Positions 1 to 7,286 of a stretch of DNA of 10,890 nucleotides are shown in pieces. The DNA comes from Conexibacter sp. (lineage in GTDB: Bacteria > Actinomycetota > Thermoleophilia > Solirubrobacterales > Solirubrobacteraceae): the NCBI GenBank assembly GCA_025964295.1, contig JAOPZD010000496.1:1-10890 (forward strand). Reading direction: 5' to 3'. Within the stretch, counting starts at the first letter, position 1, and each line of letters starts with the position of its first letter. Made by a program: the position numbers and the translations under genes. Below the pieces are notes generated by a model. The model was not told the DNA's origin. It did not search any database and saw nothing but the letters and a program-made list of their open reading frames with translations.

Positions 1-26
1 TTGGCCTCTCCGACGACTAGGAATAC

Positions 27-1244
27 ATGTCGATGCTTCCTCCGGCCCTCGTGCCGAACATCAGCGGCCACGTCCAGCGCCGCAAGAACAAGAAGGGCTA
101 CGTCTGGTACGTCAAGTACCGCGCGCCGGACGCGACGTCGCCCTCGGGCCGGCGCCAGGTCGAGAAGAAGCTCGGGCCCGAGTGGCCCGACGAGGGACCG
201 CCGCCTCCCGGCTACTTCGACCGCCGCAGCGCCCAGGCGGCGCTCGACGCGATCCTCACCGACGCGCGCCGCGGCCACATCGAGGTCCTGCGCACCGGCG
301 TGACCTTCGAGCAACTCGCCAAGGACTGGCTCATCTGGGGCGAACACGAGCGAGGCTGGCGCCACTCGACGCTGGTGGACCGCCGCTCCTGCGTTCGCCG
401 CCATCTCCTACCGGCCTTCGGGCACCTGCGCGTCGAGCAGGTCACCACGCCGCGGATCGAGCGCTGGAAGTCGGACTTCCTGATCCGGACGGGCCAGCGC
501 CGCCAGGCTGCGAAGTTGGTGGCCTTGCTGCACTCGATGTACGAGCGGGCGGCTGTGTTGTACGGGTTGCAGCGCAACCCGGTCGCGGCGGTGACCAGGA
601 TCAAGGTCAACTAAGACGCTGCGCGCTTCGACTTCTACTCGCCCGAGGAAGTCTGGGCGCTGGTGCGAGCGGCCAACGACGAGCAGGACGCCGCGATCTT
701 CCTGACCGCCGCGTTCGCCGGCCTGCGCCGCGGCGAGATCGTGGCGCTGCGGTGGCGCGACGTCGACTTCGCGAAGCGTGCGCTTCGGGTCGAGACAAGC
801 GTCGTGCACGGTCGGGTCGATTCGACCAAGGGCGGGCGGGGGAGAGCGGTGCCGATGGTGCGCGAGGTCGCCGAGGCGCTCGCCCGCTTGGGACAGCGCG
901 GGTACCTCACCGATCGCGAGGACCCGGTATTCCCGGGGGAAGGCGATTGGCTCGACGGCTCAGCCCTGCGTCGGCGCTTCGTCGCCGCGTGCGAGCGGGC
1001 CGAGCTCCGCGTGCTGCGGTTCCATGACCTGCGCCACACCTTCGGCTCCAACGCGATCAACCGAGCCAATCTCGTGCAGGTCCAGGCCTGGATGGGCCAC
1101 GCGGACCACCGGACGACGATGCGGTACCTGCATCACAAGAGCCGCGACGCGGAGGCCGACCTGCTCGCCGGCGCATTCGCAGTGAACAACGCGAACGAAG
1201 CCGAACAGCTCCTGCTCAGCGCGACCGAAGACGAAGAGACCTGA
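27..1244 (+). pseudogene. Tyrosine-family site-specific integrase split by an in-frame stop codon
   Basis: This reads as one tyrosine recombinase of about 405 codons, interrupted by TAA at 612-614. The frame continues unchanged on the other side, giving fragments 27-614 and 663-1244. The first fragment holds a basic N-terminal arm-binding region (residues about 10-45) and the SAM-like core-binding domain (about 90-190). The second holds the whole catalytic domain. In joined numbering the active-site residues are Arg234 (AGLRRGE), Lys268 (STKGG), His333 and Arg336 (HDLRHT), His358 (MGHADH) and Tyr367 (MRYLHH). The length is normal for phage or integrative-element integrases. AGGAA at 19-23 is well spaced for ATG 33, so the true start may be 33 rather than 27. 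Another frame ends with TAG at 18-20, so an upstream gene may end just before. An intact enzyme would recombine the element with its attachment site. As written it is probably inactive, unless the stop is a sequencing error, is read through, or the halves complement each other. Confidence 0.9.
645..651 (+). promoter_or_regulatory. Possible reinitiation ribosome-binding site for the integrase catalytic half
   Basis: GAGGAAG lies 33 nt past the premature stop and 11 nt before GTG 663. The spacing is a little long, and the bases also encode Glu-Glu in the original frame, so the match may be accidental. If used, it would yield a 193-residue protein carrying all catalytic residues but lacking the DNA-binding domains. 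Confidence 0.2.
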
Positions 1245-1245
1245 G

Positions 1246-1530
1246 CTAACGCGGCCGAGCGGCGCGCGCATCCAGCCGCCGCTCGAGCCGCTTCACAAGC
1301 TCGGCCAGGTGGGCGTGCAGCTCGTGCGCGCGCTCCAATGCCTCCATCAGCTCCTGCTCGTCGGCGGCGCCGTCGCGCACGCGGCGGGCGCGGTATCGAT
1401 CGACCTCACGGGCGACGAGCTCGCCGAGCGCGATCGCGACCGAGCTGTTGCGCGTCGCCTCGCGGAAGTCGGTCCATACGTCATCGCTGACCTTGACGCG
1501 CGCCTGGTGATCTCTCATCGGCGCCGGCAT
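1246..1530 (-). CDS. Small ribbon-helix-helix-like protein with C-terminal coiled coil
   Basis: A 94-residue protein from ATG 1530. ATG 1518 and ATG 1566 are alternatives, and none has a convincing Shine-Dalgarno. A short strand-like segment (ARVKVS, about residues 10-15) is followed by a helix (DDVWTDFREA) and a second helix (about 31-47), the order expected of a ribbon-helix-helix DNA-binding fold. The C-terminal half is rich in Glu, Leu, Arg and Ala with heptad-like spacing (about 56-88) and probably forms a coiled coil. Its stop lies 1 nt past the integrase stop, so the two genes converge. Position between integrase and excisionase suggests an element-encoded regulator or accessory factor. 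I do not recognise a named family, and the fold assignment is inference. Confidence 0.6.
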   Translation of the reverse strand: MPAPMRDHQARVKVSDDVWTDFREATRNSSVAIALGELVAREVDRYRARRVRDGAADEQELMEALERAHELHAHLAELVKRLERRLDARAARPR

Positions 1531-1623
1531 TCCGCTGCTGGTCCTACGTCGGCTTCGTCGTCCCATGCACCTCAGTCGATCGAGGCGCCGACGACCCCTC
1601 GGATCCATACACGCGTCCACGCC

Positions 1624-1636
1624 GCATTGCGAATGC
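1624..1636. promoter_or_regulatory. Short inverted repeat in the divergent intergenic region
   Basis: GCATT-GCG-AATGC is a perfect 5-bp inverted repeat in the 209-bp gap between the leftward ribbon-helix-helix-like gene and the rightward excisionase gene. It is a plausible operator for either small DNA-binding protein. The arms are short, so chance is possible. No clear -35/-10 pair was found nearby. Confidence 0.25.
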
Positions 1637-1739
1637 AATTGTGTGCCGGTCTTTGTGGCTTGCGGTTCTGGTGCCTCTGCGGTTGCTCATGATGTCCGGC
1701 AGGACGAGGGTGTCCGTGTGACCTCGTCGACAAAGAGCT

Positions 1740-1994
1740 ATGGCGACGGCACCACGAGGTGAGAGGTACGGCGAGCAGCTGGAGCTCGTGCCTGGAATCG
1801 GACTGAGCGAGCCGCTGCTGCGGCCTGAGGACGCGGCCGAGTTGCTCTCCGTGAAGGTGTCCTGGATCTACGAGGCCTGCCGCACCGGCCGGCTCCCGTT
1901 CCTACGCGTGGGCAAACACCTCCGCTTCACCCGCGCGGACCTCGAGTGCTGGCTTTCCGCCCAGCGTTCTCCCGAACGAGCCAACCTGCACTGA
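1740..1994 (+). CDS. Excisionase-type (MerR-like helix-turn-helix) DNA-binding protein
   Basis: An 84-residue protein of the excisionase/AlpA-like group. After about 25 variable residues it carries a winged-helix core. LLRPEDAAELLSV is the first helix-turn-helix part, VSWIYEACRTGRLPFLRVG is the recognition helix and wing, and KHLRFTRADLECWL is the conserved C-terminal strand and helix. Such proteins bend attachment-site DNA and bias the integrase towards excision, or act as small transcription regulators. ATG 1740 is preceded by a weak purine-rich AAAGAG. The stop is 38 bp from the convergent stop of the nucleosidase-EAD1 gene. Together with the integrase at 27-1244 it forms the mobility module. 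Whether it is an excisionase or only a regulator cannot be told from sequence. Confidence 0.85.
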   Translation: MATAPRGERYGEQLELVPGIGLSEPLLRPEDAAELLSVKVSWIYEACRTGRLPFLRVGKHLRFTRADLECWLSAQRSPERANLH

Positions 1995-2006
1995 CCCATC
2001 CGCCTG

Positions 2007-2022
2007 CCAGGTAGCCAGGTAG
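2007..2022. repeat. Tandem 8-bp repeat between convergent genes
   Basis: CCAGGTAG occurs twice back to back in the 38-bp gap between the excisionase stop and the stop of the nucleosidase gene. It has no hairpin character and no obvious role. It could be slippage or two adjacent protein-binding sites. Confidence 0.5.
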
Positions 2023-2032
2023 GGGTATCGCG

Positions 2033-3070
2033 CTACACGTCGCCCCGGAGGACGAGCAGTTCTGGACTGGCCGGGAACTCGACCAGCATCGCGTCCAGCA
2101 GTTCGGTAATCCTTATCGCTCCCCCACCGCCTAGTTCGAGTAACCGCGCTGCCTGCCACCAGCGAGCGAAGCCCGTTCCAGTGGGAGAGAGCTGCGACGG
2201 GTCGCCGCCGGCCCGCTCCCAGAGGCCGTGTTGGTTCGGCCCTTCGGGGTAAAGCCTGGCGCCCACCTCGGCAAGCGGACGCATGTCCGGTGCTCTGGCA
2301 TTCGGCACGGACGGTCGGAAGTAGATTGCAAGCAATTCGAACGCGAACGCTGCGGCATGACTGGCCGCGACTGGCTGAGAACCACTCGCGTCGGCGGCGG
2401 CTTTCGCATCGAGCAGGTCGGAAACGCCACGGACCGCGATGGCCTTCGTGCGCTCTGCCGATGTGGCTCCATGAAGCGTGCCGAAGTCCTCCATGTCGAC
2501 AGTGACGGCGTCTCCGTAGAAAGAGCGAAGGTCGTGCACGACATCTGACGTAGAGTTGGCGAGGACCTTCTCGCCGGCCACGATCGGAGCAACGACAGCG
2601 TGGGGGCGCGTTCCCGACGGCTTCTCCGGCTCGGGCGGCTTGATGCGATTCAGCCACGCGTCCGCGGATGCCACCCCCCTAGCCATCTGGAGCAGTGTGG
2701 GGCTGACTGGAGCGAGATCTGGGCGAGGAGCGAGCCGCTCGGTTTGCTTGCCGCCCTCGTACCAATACACCTTGCTGCTGGCAACGACGTCCCCGATCCG
2801 TACGTCCTTGAGCCCGCCTGCGACTCCAACCATGACGACGACTTCCGGTCGAAGCGCTTCCTCGGCGCGCACTGTCAGCGTGGACGCACCGACGTTGCCG
2901 GCGCCGGTCTCGAGAACGGCAACCGAGATCTCACCTCGCGGACTCGCAAAAGTCCCGACGTCCGCGGCGACACCGCTGGCGCTTTCGATCGTGAGATTCT
3001 TGAGATGTTTCTGTACTGCTCTCCGTTCGAGCTGTAGAGCAGTAACAATAAGTGCATTAGCGATGGTCAT
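2033..3070 (-). CDS. Nucleoside phosphorylase/nucleosidase fused to EAD1 (predicted conflict-system effector)
   Basis: A 345-residue protein, last in the operon. Residues 1-250 form a PNP/UDP-phosphorylase fold of the MTA/SAH-nucleosidase type: Gly-rich ETGAGNVGA (54-62), VGVAGGL (81-87) with GD (93-94), VDMED (191-195, whose Glu normally contacts the ribose) and RGVSD (214-218, whose Asp normally protonates the purine). Residues about 264-343 form an EAD1 adaptor domain (LYP, LWERAGGD, WW, a Leu-rich helix, then EFP). The domain cleaves N-glycosidic bonds. Related PNP-type effectors in defence systems such as Detocs degrade ATP, so a nucleotide target is an inference here. ATG 3070 was chosen because AAGGA lies 10 nt upstream and the fold begins at once. 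The start overlaps the GAP1-like gene by 14 nt. The longer frame to 3259 adds unrelated sequence shadowing the upstream gene. The EAD1 fusion argues against a housekeeping Mtn enzyme. Confidence 0.85.
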   Translation of the reverse strand: MTIANALIVTALQLERRAVQKHLKNLTIESASGVAADVGTFASPRGEISVAVLETGAGNVGASTLTVRAEEALRPEVVVMVGVAGGLKDVRIGDVVASSKVYWYEGGKQTERLAPRPDLAPVSPTLLQMARGVASADAWLNRIKPPEPEKPSGTRPHAVVAPIVAGEKVLANSTSDVVHDLRSFYGDAVTVDMEDFGTLHGATSAERTKAIAVRGVSDLLDAKAAADASGSQPVAASHAAAFAFELLAIYFRPSVPNARAPDMRPLAEVGARLYPEGPNQHGLWERAGGDPSQLSPTGTGFARWWQAARLLELGGGGAIRITELLDAMLVEFPASPELLVLRGDV

Positions 3071-5510
3071 ACGGTTTCTGTCCTTGGATCGCATCGGAAA
3101 GCGTGGCAACGTTGTTGTTGCGGGGATAGTCACGTTGTATGACGCTAAGGAGTCGGAGCAGCGTTGGTGCCCCGCGGGCGCCAGTCTCGATCGCTCGGAT
3201 GCCTCGCGCCCAAGCCTCCCGCCCGGTCTTCGCGCGAGGTATATCGCCATCGTCGCCACCAGCCCGTTGCCATAGTGACTGGTCGCTGGGACCGGCCGGA
3301 TACAACTCTGACGCCACGTCTACGACCGCGTCTCGAATCTCGTCGCGTGTGGCAAGTTTGGACGCGCCGCCAATTAGGCCGGCAAAGCGCGCAATCCGGT
3401 CAACGATGCCGAACAGGTCCGTGACCTGCTTCGCTGCGGGCAAGAGATCCGGGCGTGCGGCCGTCAAGTCGGCTATTACCGTGGCCGCTTGTTTCCATCG
3501 CCGGTCTTTGACTAGGCGGCCGAGCCTGTCCGACTGTGACGGGGTGAACCGACCGCGGGTTGCAAGAATCGCAGCATGGTGGGAGTCGGCTTGGCCGAGG
3601 GTTTGGAGAATGGCCAGTGCTCGATCCGGGTCGTCGTGGGCGACTGCTCCAAAGACCGTCGGGGAGAGAATTGTTCGGGCGAGATCAGGCTCTAGTGCTG
3701 CAGTGAACGCGGTCTTATCCCGCGCCACGGCATCTGCTGTCGCTACGAGCAGGCGCTCGCGCGCATAGGGTGGCAATCGGTTCCAGACCGATGCCCGCCG
3801 CGGATGTGACGAGATGTCCGCTGCGGACGTTCGAGCGAGGGAGTCGAGCAGCTCCTGATCGACGACCTCGTCGTCGGTCAGTTGGTCGAGGACTTCCGTC
3901 ATGACGAGATCGGGCTGCACGACCGTCCACGGATCGCCTCCGAGTCCCTCGACCGTCAGCAGCAGGCGGTGCAAGGCCCGCTTTGTGACGTCGACGCCAC
4001 GGAGCAGCGTTGGCTGAGCGATCACGATCTGGGCCGCCCTTTCGCGGAGCCCCTCAAGGTCACCAGATATTGCGGATTCCAGGGTTGCCGCGCTACCGAT
4101 TCGGGCTGCGAGCATGTCATTCGCCTCATCATCACTCGGCCTAATGGACAATTGCCTACGCCACGCCTGCGTTGAATCTGAGATATCGACTACCTGGGCG
4201 TGCGTTCTCGGGAGTCCTCGCCGCTTGGCGAAGGGGGCAAGCCACGCCGGGCCGCCGTGACCCGCGACGGCTCCGGCAACTGACAAATCAAGTCGGTCTC
4301 GCGGCACGGCGCGACCCAGCCACGCGAGTGCACGCTCGTCATCTTCGTCCGTGAGGGTCGACGCGTGCGCGATCGCCCCCGTTGAGTCTTCCTCGGCAGC
4401 GGCCGTGAGGGCCCGCTCAACCGCCGTCCAGAAGGTGTCCTCTGCATTCTTTTCACTCTCGTCAAAAGCAGAGACCAAGTCTGGGCTTCGCGCAGGGTTT
4501 GCAATGACTCCGCTAGCCCAGTCCCTGATGAGGTTTGCCAAGTCTTTCTCGCCGCCGTAGGCCGACCATGGGATCGCGCGAAGGCCGCGAAGTTCATCCA
4601 TCGGCTGCTCTGGCGTCGAAGCAGCCAGGGCGCTCAGCACCGCGGCCTTGACTGAGACGCCAGTGCCGGGATCGGGCGTCAGCTCACCGACCAGCTGTGC
4701 AAGGGCACGTAGGGCTTCATGGTTGATGTCGTTGAGCCGGGCCAGCCGGTCGGACGCGGCTGCAATGAGTCTCCACTGCTCAAGCGATACCTCAGTGCCG
4801 ACCAACGCCGTCGCCAGCTCCCGCGTCGGCTCGCCTGCCTCACCCATGACTGCTCGAGCCGCGGCGTCGTCTGAAACGCTATCTGCCGTCACCGTCGGCC
4901 AGTCGTTCCAGCGCCCCGCATAGCGGGGGGGTGTCGTCGCGACTACCAGGTTGCTGTCGGATCTGGGCAGGGAGATGGCCAGAGGGTGAAAGGCCGCCCC
5001 AAACGTCAGTCGTCGGCGATCGGTCGTACTCAGATGCCTCCACACAGATGCGATCGCCGGGATGCCCCCGGGTCCAACCCAGACGCCACGACGCCGCCTG
5101 ACTAGCGCGGCGACAAGAGCGGTGGCCCCAGCTGTGTCGTCACGGCTCGCCGAGGGCCGAGTCAGCTGAGAGATGGGGATCGGGTGGACGTTCTCTGAGT
5201 CCGCACTCAAAGCGTCGAGCGTTGCCCCAAGGTCGATGAAGGAGAGCGAGTCGATGGGCAGGACGGCAACAGTGGTCATCACCATGCCGGCTCGCGCAGC
5301 TCTGTGGTCTGGGCGCGTTAGCTGCGCGATGTACCAATCGCCTATTGCGTAGCCCGCCGCAAAGTCACCGAGATCAGAAGAGTCACCTTGAGGCGGAAGA
5401 TCCGTGTACCAGGCCGCAGCGGACAGGACACTCTCATCCCCACCGGTTGCCGTCAGCAAGGTGTGCGCTCCGCCTGAGCTGCCAAACCTGGCGATGTGAA
5501 CGACGCTCAT
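3057..5510 (-). CDS. GAP1-N1-like GTPase-associated protein with C-terminal EAD1
   Basis: An 817-residue protein, fourth in the operon. Residues about 1-130 resemble the GAP1 N-terminal domain type 1: a small G-x-H-LL motif near 10-20, YTDLPP (35-40), LTRPD (64-68) and RAGMV (73-77). The family usually continues FTH after RAGMV, to my memory; here it is MTT. The middle (about 150-720) is helical and Ala/Leu/Asp-rich, with no enzymatic motif I recognise, and would be the GAP1 middle region. Residues 727-808 are an EAD1 domain (ELYP, LWQRAGGD, W, LLRLLSVIQ, DYP) that aligns without gaps to the one on the downstream nucleosidase. It is predicted to link GTPase state to effector recruitment. Its ATG overlaps the upstream GTPase stop as ATGA (5507-5510), implying translational coupling. 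The presence of the gene is certain; the domain names rest on remembered family patterns. Confidence 0.85.
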   Translation of the reverse strand: MSVVHIARFGSSGGAHTLLTATGGDESVLSAAAWYTDLPPQGDSSDLGDFAAGYAIGDWYIAQLTRPDHRAARAGMVMTTVAVLPIDSLSFIDLGATLDALSADSENVHPIPISQLTRPSASRDDTAGATALVAALVRRRRGVWVGPGGIPAIASVWRHLSTTDRRRLTFGAAFHPLAISLPRSDSNLVVATTPPRYAGRWNDWPTVTADSVSDDAAARAVMGEAGEPTRELATALVGTEVSLEQWRLIAAASDRLARLNDINHEALRALAQLVGELTPDPGTGVSVKAAVLSALAASTPEQPMDELRGLRAIPWSAYGGEKDLANLIRDWASGVIANPARSPDLVSAFDESEKNAEDTFWTAVERALTAAAEEDSTGAIAHASTLTDEDDERALAWLGRAVPRDRLDLSVAGAVAGHGGPAWLAPFAKRRGLPRTHAQVVDISDSTQAWRRQLSIRPSDDEANDMLAARIGSAATLESAISGDLEGLRERAAQIVIAQPTLLRGVDVTKRALHRLLLTVEGLGGDPWTVVQPDLVMTEVLDQLTDDEVVDQELLDSLARTSAADISSHPRRASVWNRLPPYARERLLVATADAVARDKTAFTAALEPDLARTILSPTVFGAVAHDDPDRALAILQTLGQADSHHAAILATRGRFTPSQSDRLGRLVKDRRWKQAATVIADLTAARPDLLPAAKQVTDLFGIVDRIARFAGLIGGASKLATRDEIRDAVVDVASELYPAGPSDQSLWQRAGGDDGDIPRAKTGREAWARGIRAIETGARGAPTLLRLLSVIQRDYPRNNNVATLSDAIQGQKPYDHR

Positions 5511-6346
5511 TCGGGAGCGAGCAGCCGCGTCAAGTCCGAGTGACGAGTCCCGTCGGGCAGAACGATCCAGCCCATGGCTTGTGGGCCGCAGTCAACGTAC
5601 GTATCGGATGGCTTTCGCCGATCTAGCGCTTGTCCTTGCGCCGAGAGTCCATACACGGCGTACGCGTCCCGCGGCCAGTTGCTGCGGCAGTACGCGTCAA
5701 GCAATGCAAGACGCTGAGCTGCGACGGTCGGTGGGCTAGTGCCGTCCGCGAGCTGAAGCTCGTCCCAGCAGGAGAGTACGAGTGCCAGTTCTGGTCGTGA
5801 CCGCGCGGCCGTTGCGTCCGATCCACGGGCGTACAAAAGGACCTGCAGCAGCTCTGTGGCCCACATGTCGAGCGGAAGTACGTCGGCGTTGCTTCCGTCC
5901 TTCGTCGGCGTCTGGGCGAGCACGCCAATGGGCTTGGTCACAACATCGGGGAGTTCTGGTTGCTGCGACAGACGGAGCAGGAGCAACCATCGGTCGGTCG
6001 AGCGGGCCAACGTCCGCCATGTGTCCGGAATTCTCCGATGTTGTGTGACGGTCTGCAGGTCCTCGCCGGCGTACTCGGGCAGAGCGACGTTCAGCGGAGT
6101 CCCAGTTGCCGACTGTGCCGGGAGATCGAGGACGACATCGGTGCCTTTCGGCGTATGCTCGACCGCGAGTCCCTGTTCCAATCGCTTGAGCCCGGCTTCG
6201 ATGGGAGCCAGCGTGCGAGGCGCTCCGCGCGCCCGCAGCGCGCCGTGACCGCGCTTGAGCCGGCCGTGGAGTTGAATGAGCAGCGTGGACTTTCCCGAGG
6301 CTGCCGAACCCAACAACAGCACTTGGCGGCTAACAGAATCATTCAT
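5507..6346 (-). CDS. P-loop GTPase, DO-GTPase1-like component of the conflict system
   Basis: A 279-residue protein, third in the operon. The Walker A motif GSAASGKST (13-21) stands right after a short N-terminal strand. PEYAGE (90-95) sits where the G3 switch motif is expected, with Glu in place of the usual Asp. A hydrophobic strand ending in SCWDEL (192-197) occupies the G4 position, giving WDE instead of NKxD. These are the features I remember for the GTPase group called double-GTPase 1 in GAP1 operons. It probably binds GTP and switches the adjacent GAP1-like protein. ATG 6346 lies 9 nt after the stop of the preceding GTPase gene; no clear Shine-Dalgarno is visible, so translation is probably coupled. 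The altered base-recognition motif leaves nucleotide specificity open (GTP or ATP). Confidence 0.85.
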   Translation of the reverse strand: MNDSVSRQVLLLGSAASGKSTLLIQLHGRLKRGHGALRARGAPRTLAPIEAGLKRLEQGLAVEHTPKGTDVVLDLPAQSATGTPLNVALPEYAGEDLQTVTQHRRIPDTWRTLARSTDRWLLLLRLSQQPELPDVVTKPIGVLAQTPTKDGSNADVLPLDMWATELLQVLLYARGSDATAARSRPELALVLSCWDELQLADGTSPPTVAAQRLALLDAYCRSNWPRDAYAVYGLSAQGQALDRRKPSDTYVDCGPQAMGWIVLPDGTRHSDLTRLLAPE

Positions 6347-6355
6347 GGGTGAGCG

Positions 6356-7285
6356 TCACTGCGTCCGTTCGAGACTTCGATAGGTCAGGAACGGGTCGCT
6401 TTCCAACGACACCTGTGCAAGAGGCCATTTTCTCGGCCGCACCGCAGCTGCGGTCCCGAGATCGCCAGCTTCGGTGATGCCTTGCCAAGGACCGTCCTTT
6501 ACCGAGATTGGGACCGGCTTCTGCCCGAACAACTCGACATTGACTTGGTCCAAATGGTCCCGGATTGCCTCTGGAATCTCGAGGTCGGCCTTGCTCCGCA
6601 CGGGTACGACAGGCCGGTTGTTCTTTGCCGTTGCGACCCGCATCGCAAGCGTCTCGTAATCACCGCGTGCGCGCCCGCGTTCCGGCCCGGACAGCGCATC
6701 GCTGTCTGCGAATAGAACGAAGGCGTCTGCGTTCTGGGCGATCCACTCACACGCCGGATGCGAGCCGGCGTCGTACGCCCAAGCGCTGTACCACTCTCCT
6801 GGGACGTCTGTGTACAGGACATGTCGGCGATCTTCGGCCTCGCCGCGAAGCTCCAGGTGAAGCAGAGACGGGACTCGCTGACCTGCTGTTGTCGTGTGGG
6901 GCGGGAAACCGCTGCCGTGGGGCAGCCAAGCCAAATGCCGCGCAATTTGGTTCCACCCGATGAGCGTGTAAGACCCGGCGAACGTACCGGAGGCATGACT
7001 CCCGCGACGGCGCGCGACGATGCTTGCGGCAAGCGCGGTGGTCTTGCCGGAGTTGTGCGCGCCGACGAAGGCAACCAGGCGTACTGAGCCCAAAGCCGCG
7101 ATTGCTTGCATGTCCGCCGAGCCGAGAGCCAAGCCGGACCAGGGCAGGCCAGCGCCCGGCGACGACTCATCCACTCGCGAGCCTTCAGTCCGGAAATGCG
7201 GACAGGAGTCCCCATGGCCCATGACGCAGCGCATCGTGGGCGCAAAGCAGTTATCCCGTGCGCACTCGAGAGCATCCGCGGTCAT
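6356..7285 (-). CDS. P-loop GTPase with N-terminal Cys/His cluster, DO-GTPase2-like
   Basis: A 309-residue protein from ATG 7285, second in the operon. A Cys/His-rich segment opens the protein: Cys at 8, 13, 20 and 28, with His at 24 and 30 and the pattern GHGDSCPHF. It probably binds zinc. Then come Walker A GAHNSGKTT (75-83), the G3 switch DVPG in YTDVPGEWY (160-163) and SKAD (231-234) at the G4 position. Unlike its neighbour, this GTPase keeps a canonical DxxG and a near-canonical base-recognition motif, so GTP is the likely ligand. ATG 7285 follows the GASH-like stop with a single base between (TGA-C-ATG). ATG 7297 and ATG 7324, which overlap that gene, are alternatives. Two adjacent, dissimilar GTPases are the hallmark of the double-GTPase arrangement in GAP1 systems. 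Confidence 0.85.
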   Translation of the reverse strand: MTADALECARDNCFAPTMRCVMGHGDSCPHFRTEGSRVDESSPGAGLPWSGLALGSADMQAIAALGSVRLVAFVGAHNSGKTTALAASIVARRRGSHASGTFAGSYTLIGWNQIARHLAWLPHGSGFPPHTTTAGQRVPSLLHLELRGEAEDRRHVLYTDVPGEWYSAWAYDAGSHPACEWIAQNADAFVLFADSDALSGPERGRARGDYETLAMRVATAKNNRPVVPVRSKADLEIPEAIRDHLDQVNVELFGQKPVPISVKDGPWQGITEAGDLGTAAAVRPRKWPLAQVSLESDPFLTYRSLERTQ

Positions 7286-7286
7286 G

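Noticed and set aside
1309..1692. Plus-strand open frame of 127 codons in the mobility module
   Set aside because: It is antisense to the ribbon-helix-helix-like gene and of low-complexity Ala/Arg/Ser composition; the minus-strand frame has a sensible helical pattern.
2318..3070. Housekeeping MTA/SAH nucleosidase (mtnN)
   Set aside because: The EAD1 fusion, extra inserted segment and place at the end of a GTPase/GAP1 operon do not fit a housekeeping Mtn gene.
3071..3259. N-terminal extension of the nucleosidase gene to 3259
   Set aside because: The extra 63 residues overlap the EAD1-coding end of the upstream gene, and the enzyme fold begins directly at ATG 3070 with AAGGA upstream.
2556..3275. 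Long plus-strand open frame of 239 codons
   Set aside because: It is the reverse-strand shadow of the nucleosidase-EAD1 gene, whose motifs are clear. The plus-strand product is Ser/Arg/Pro-rich and shows no family signature.
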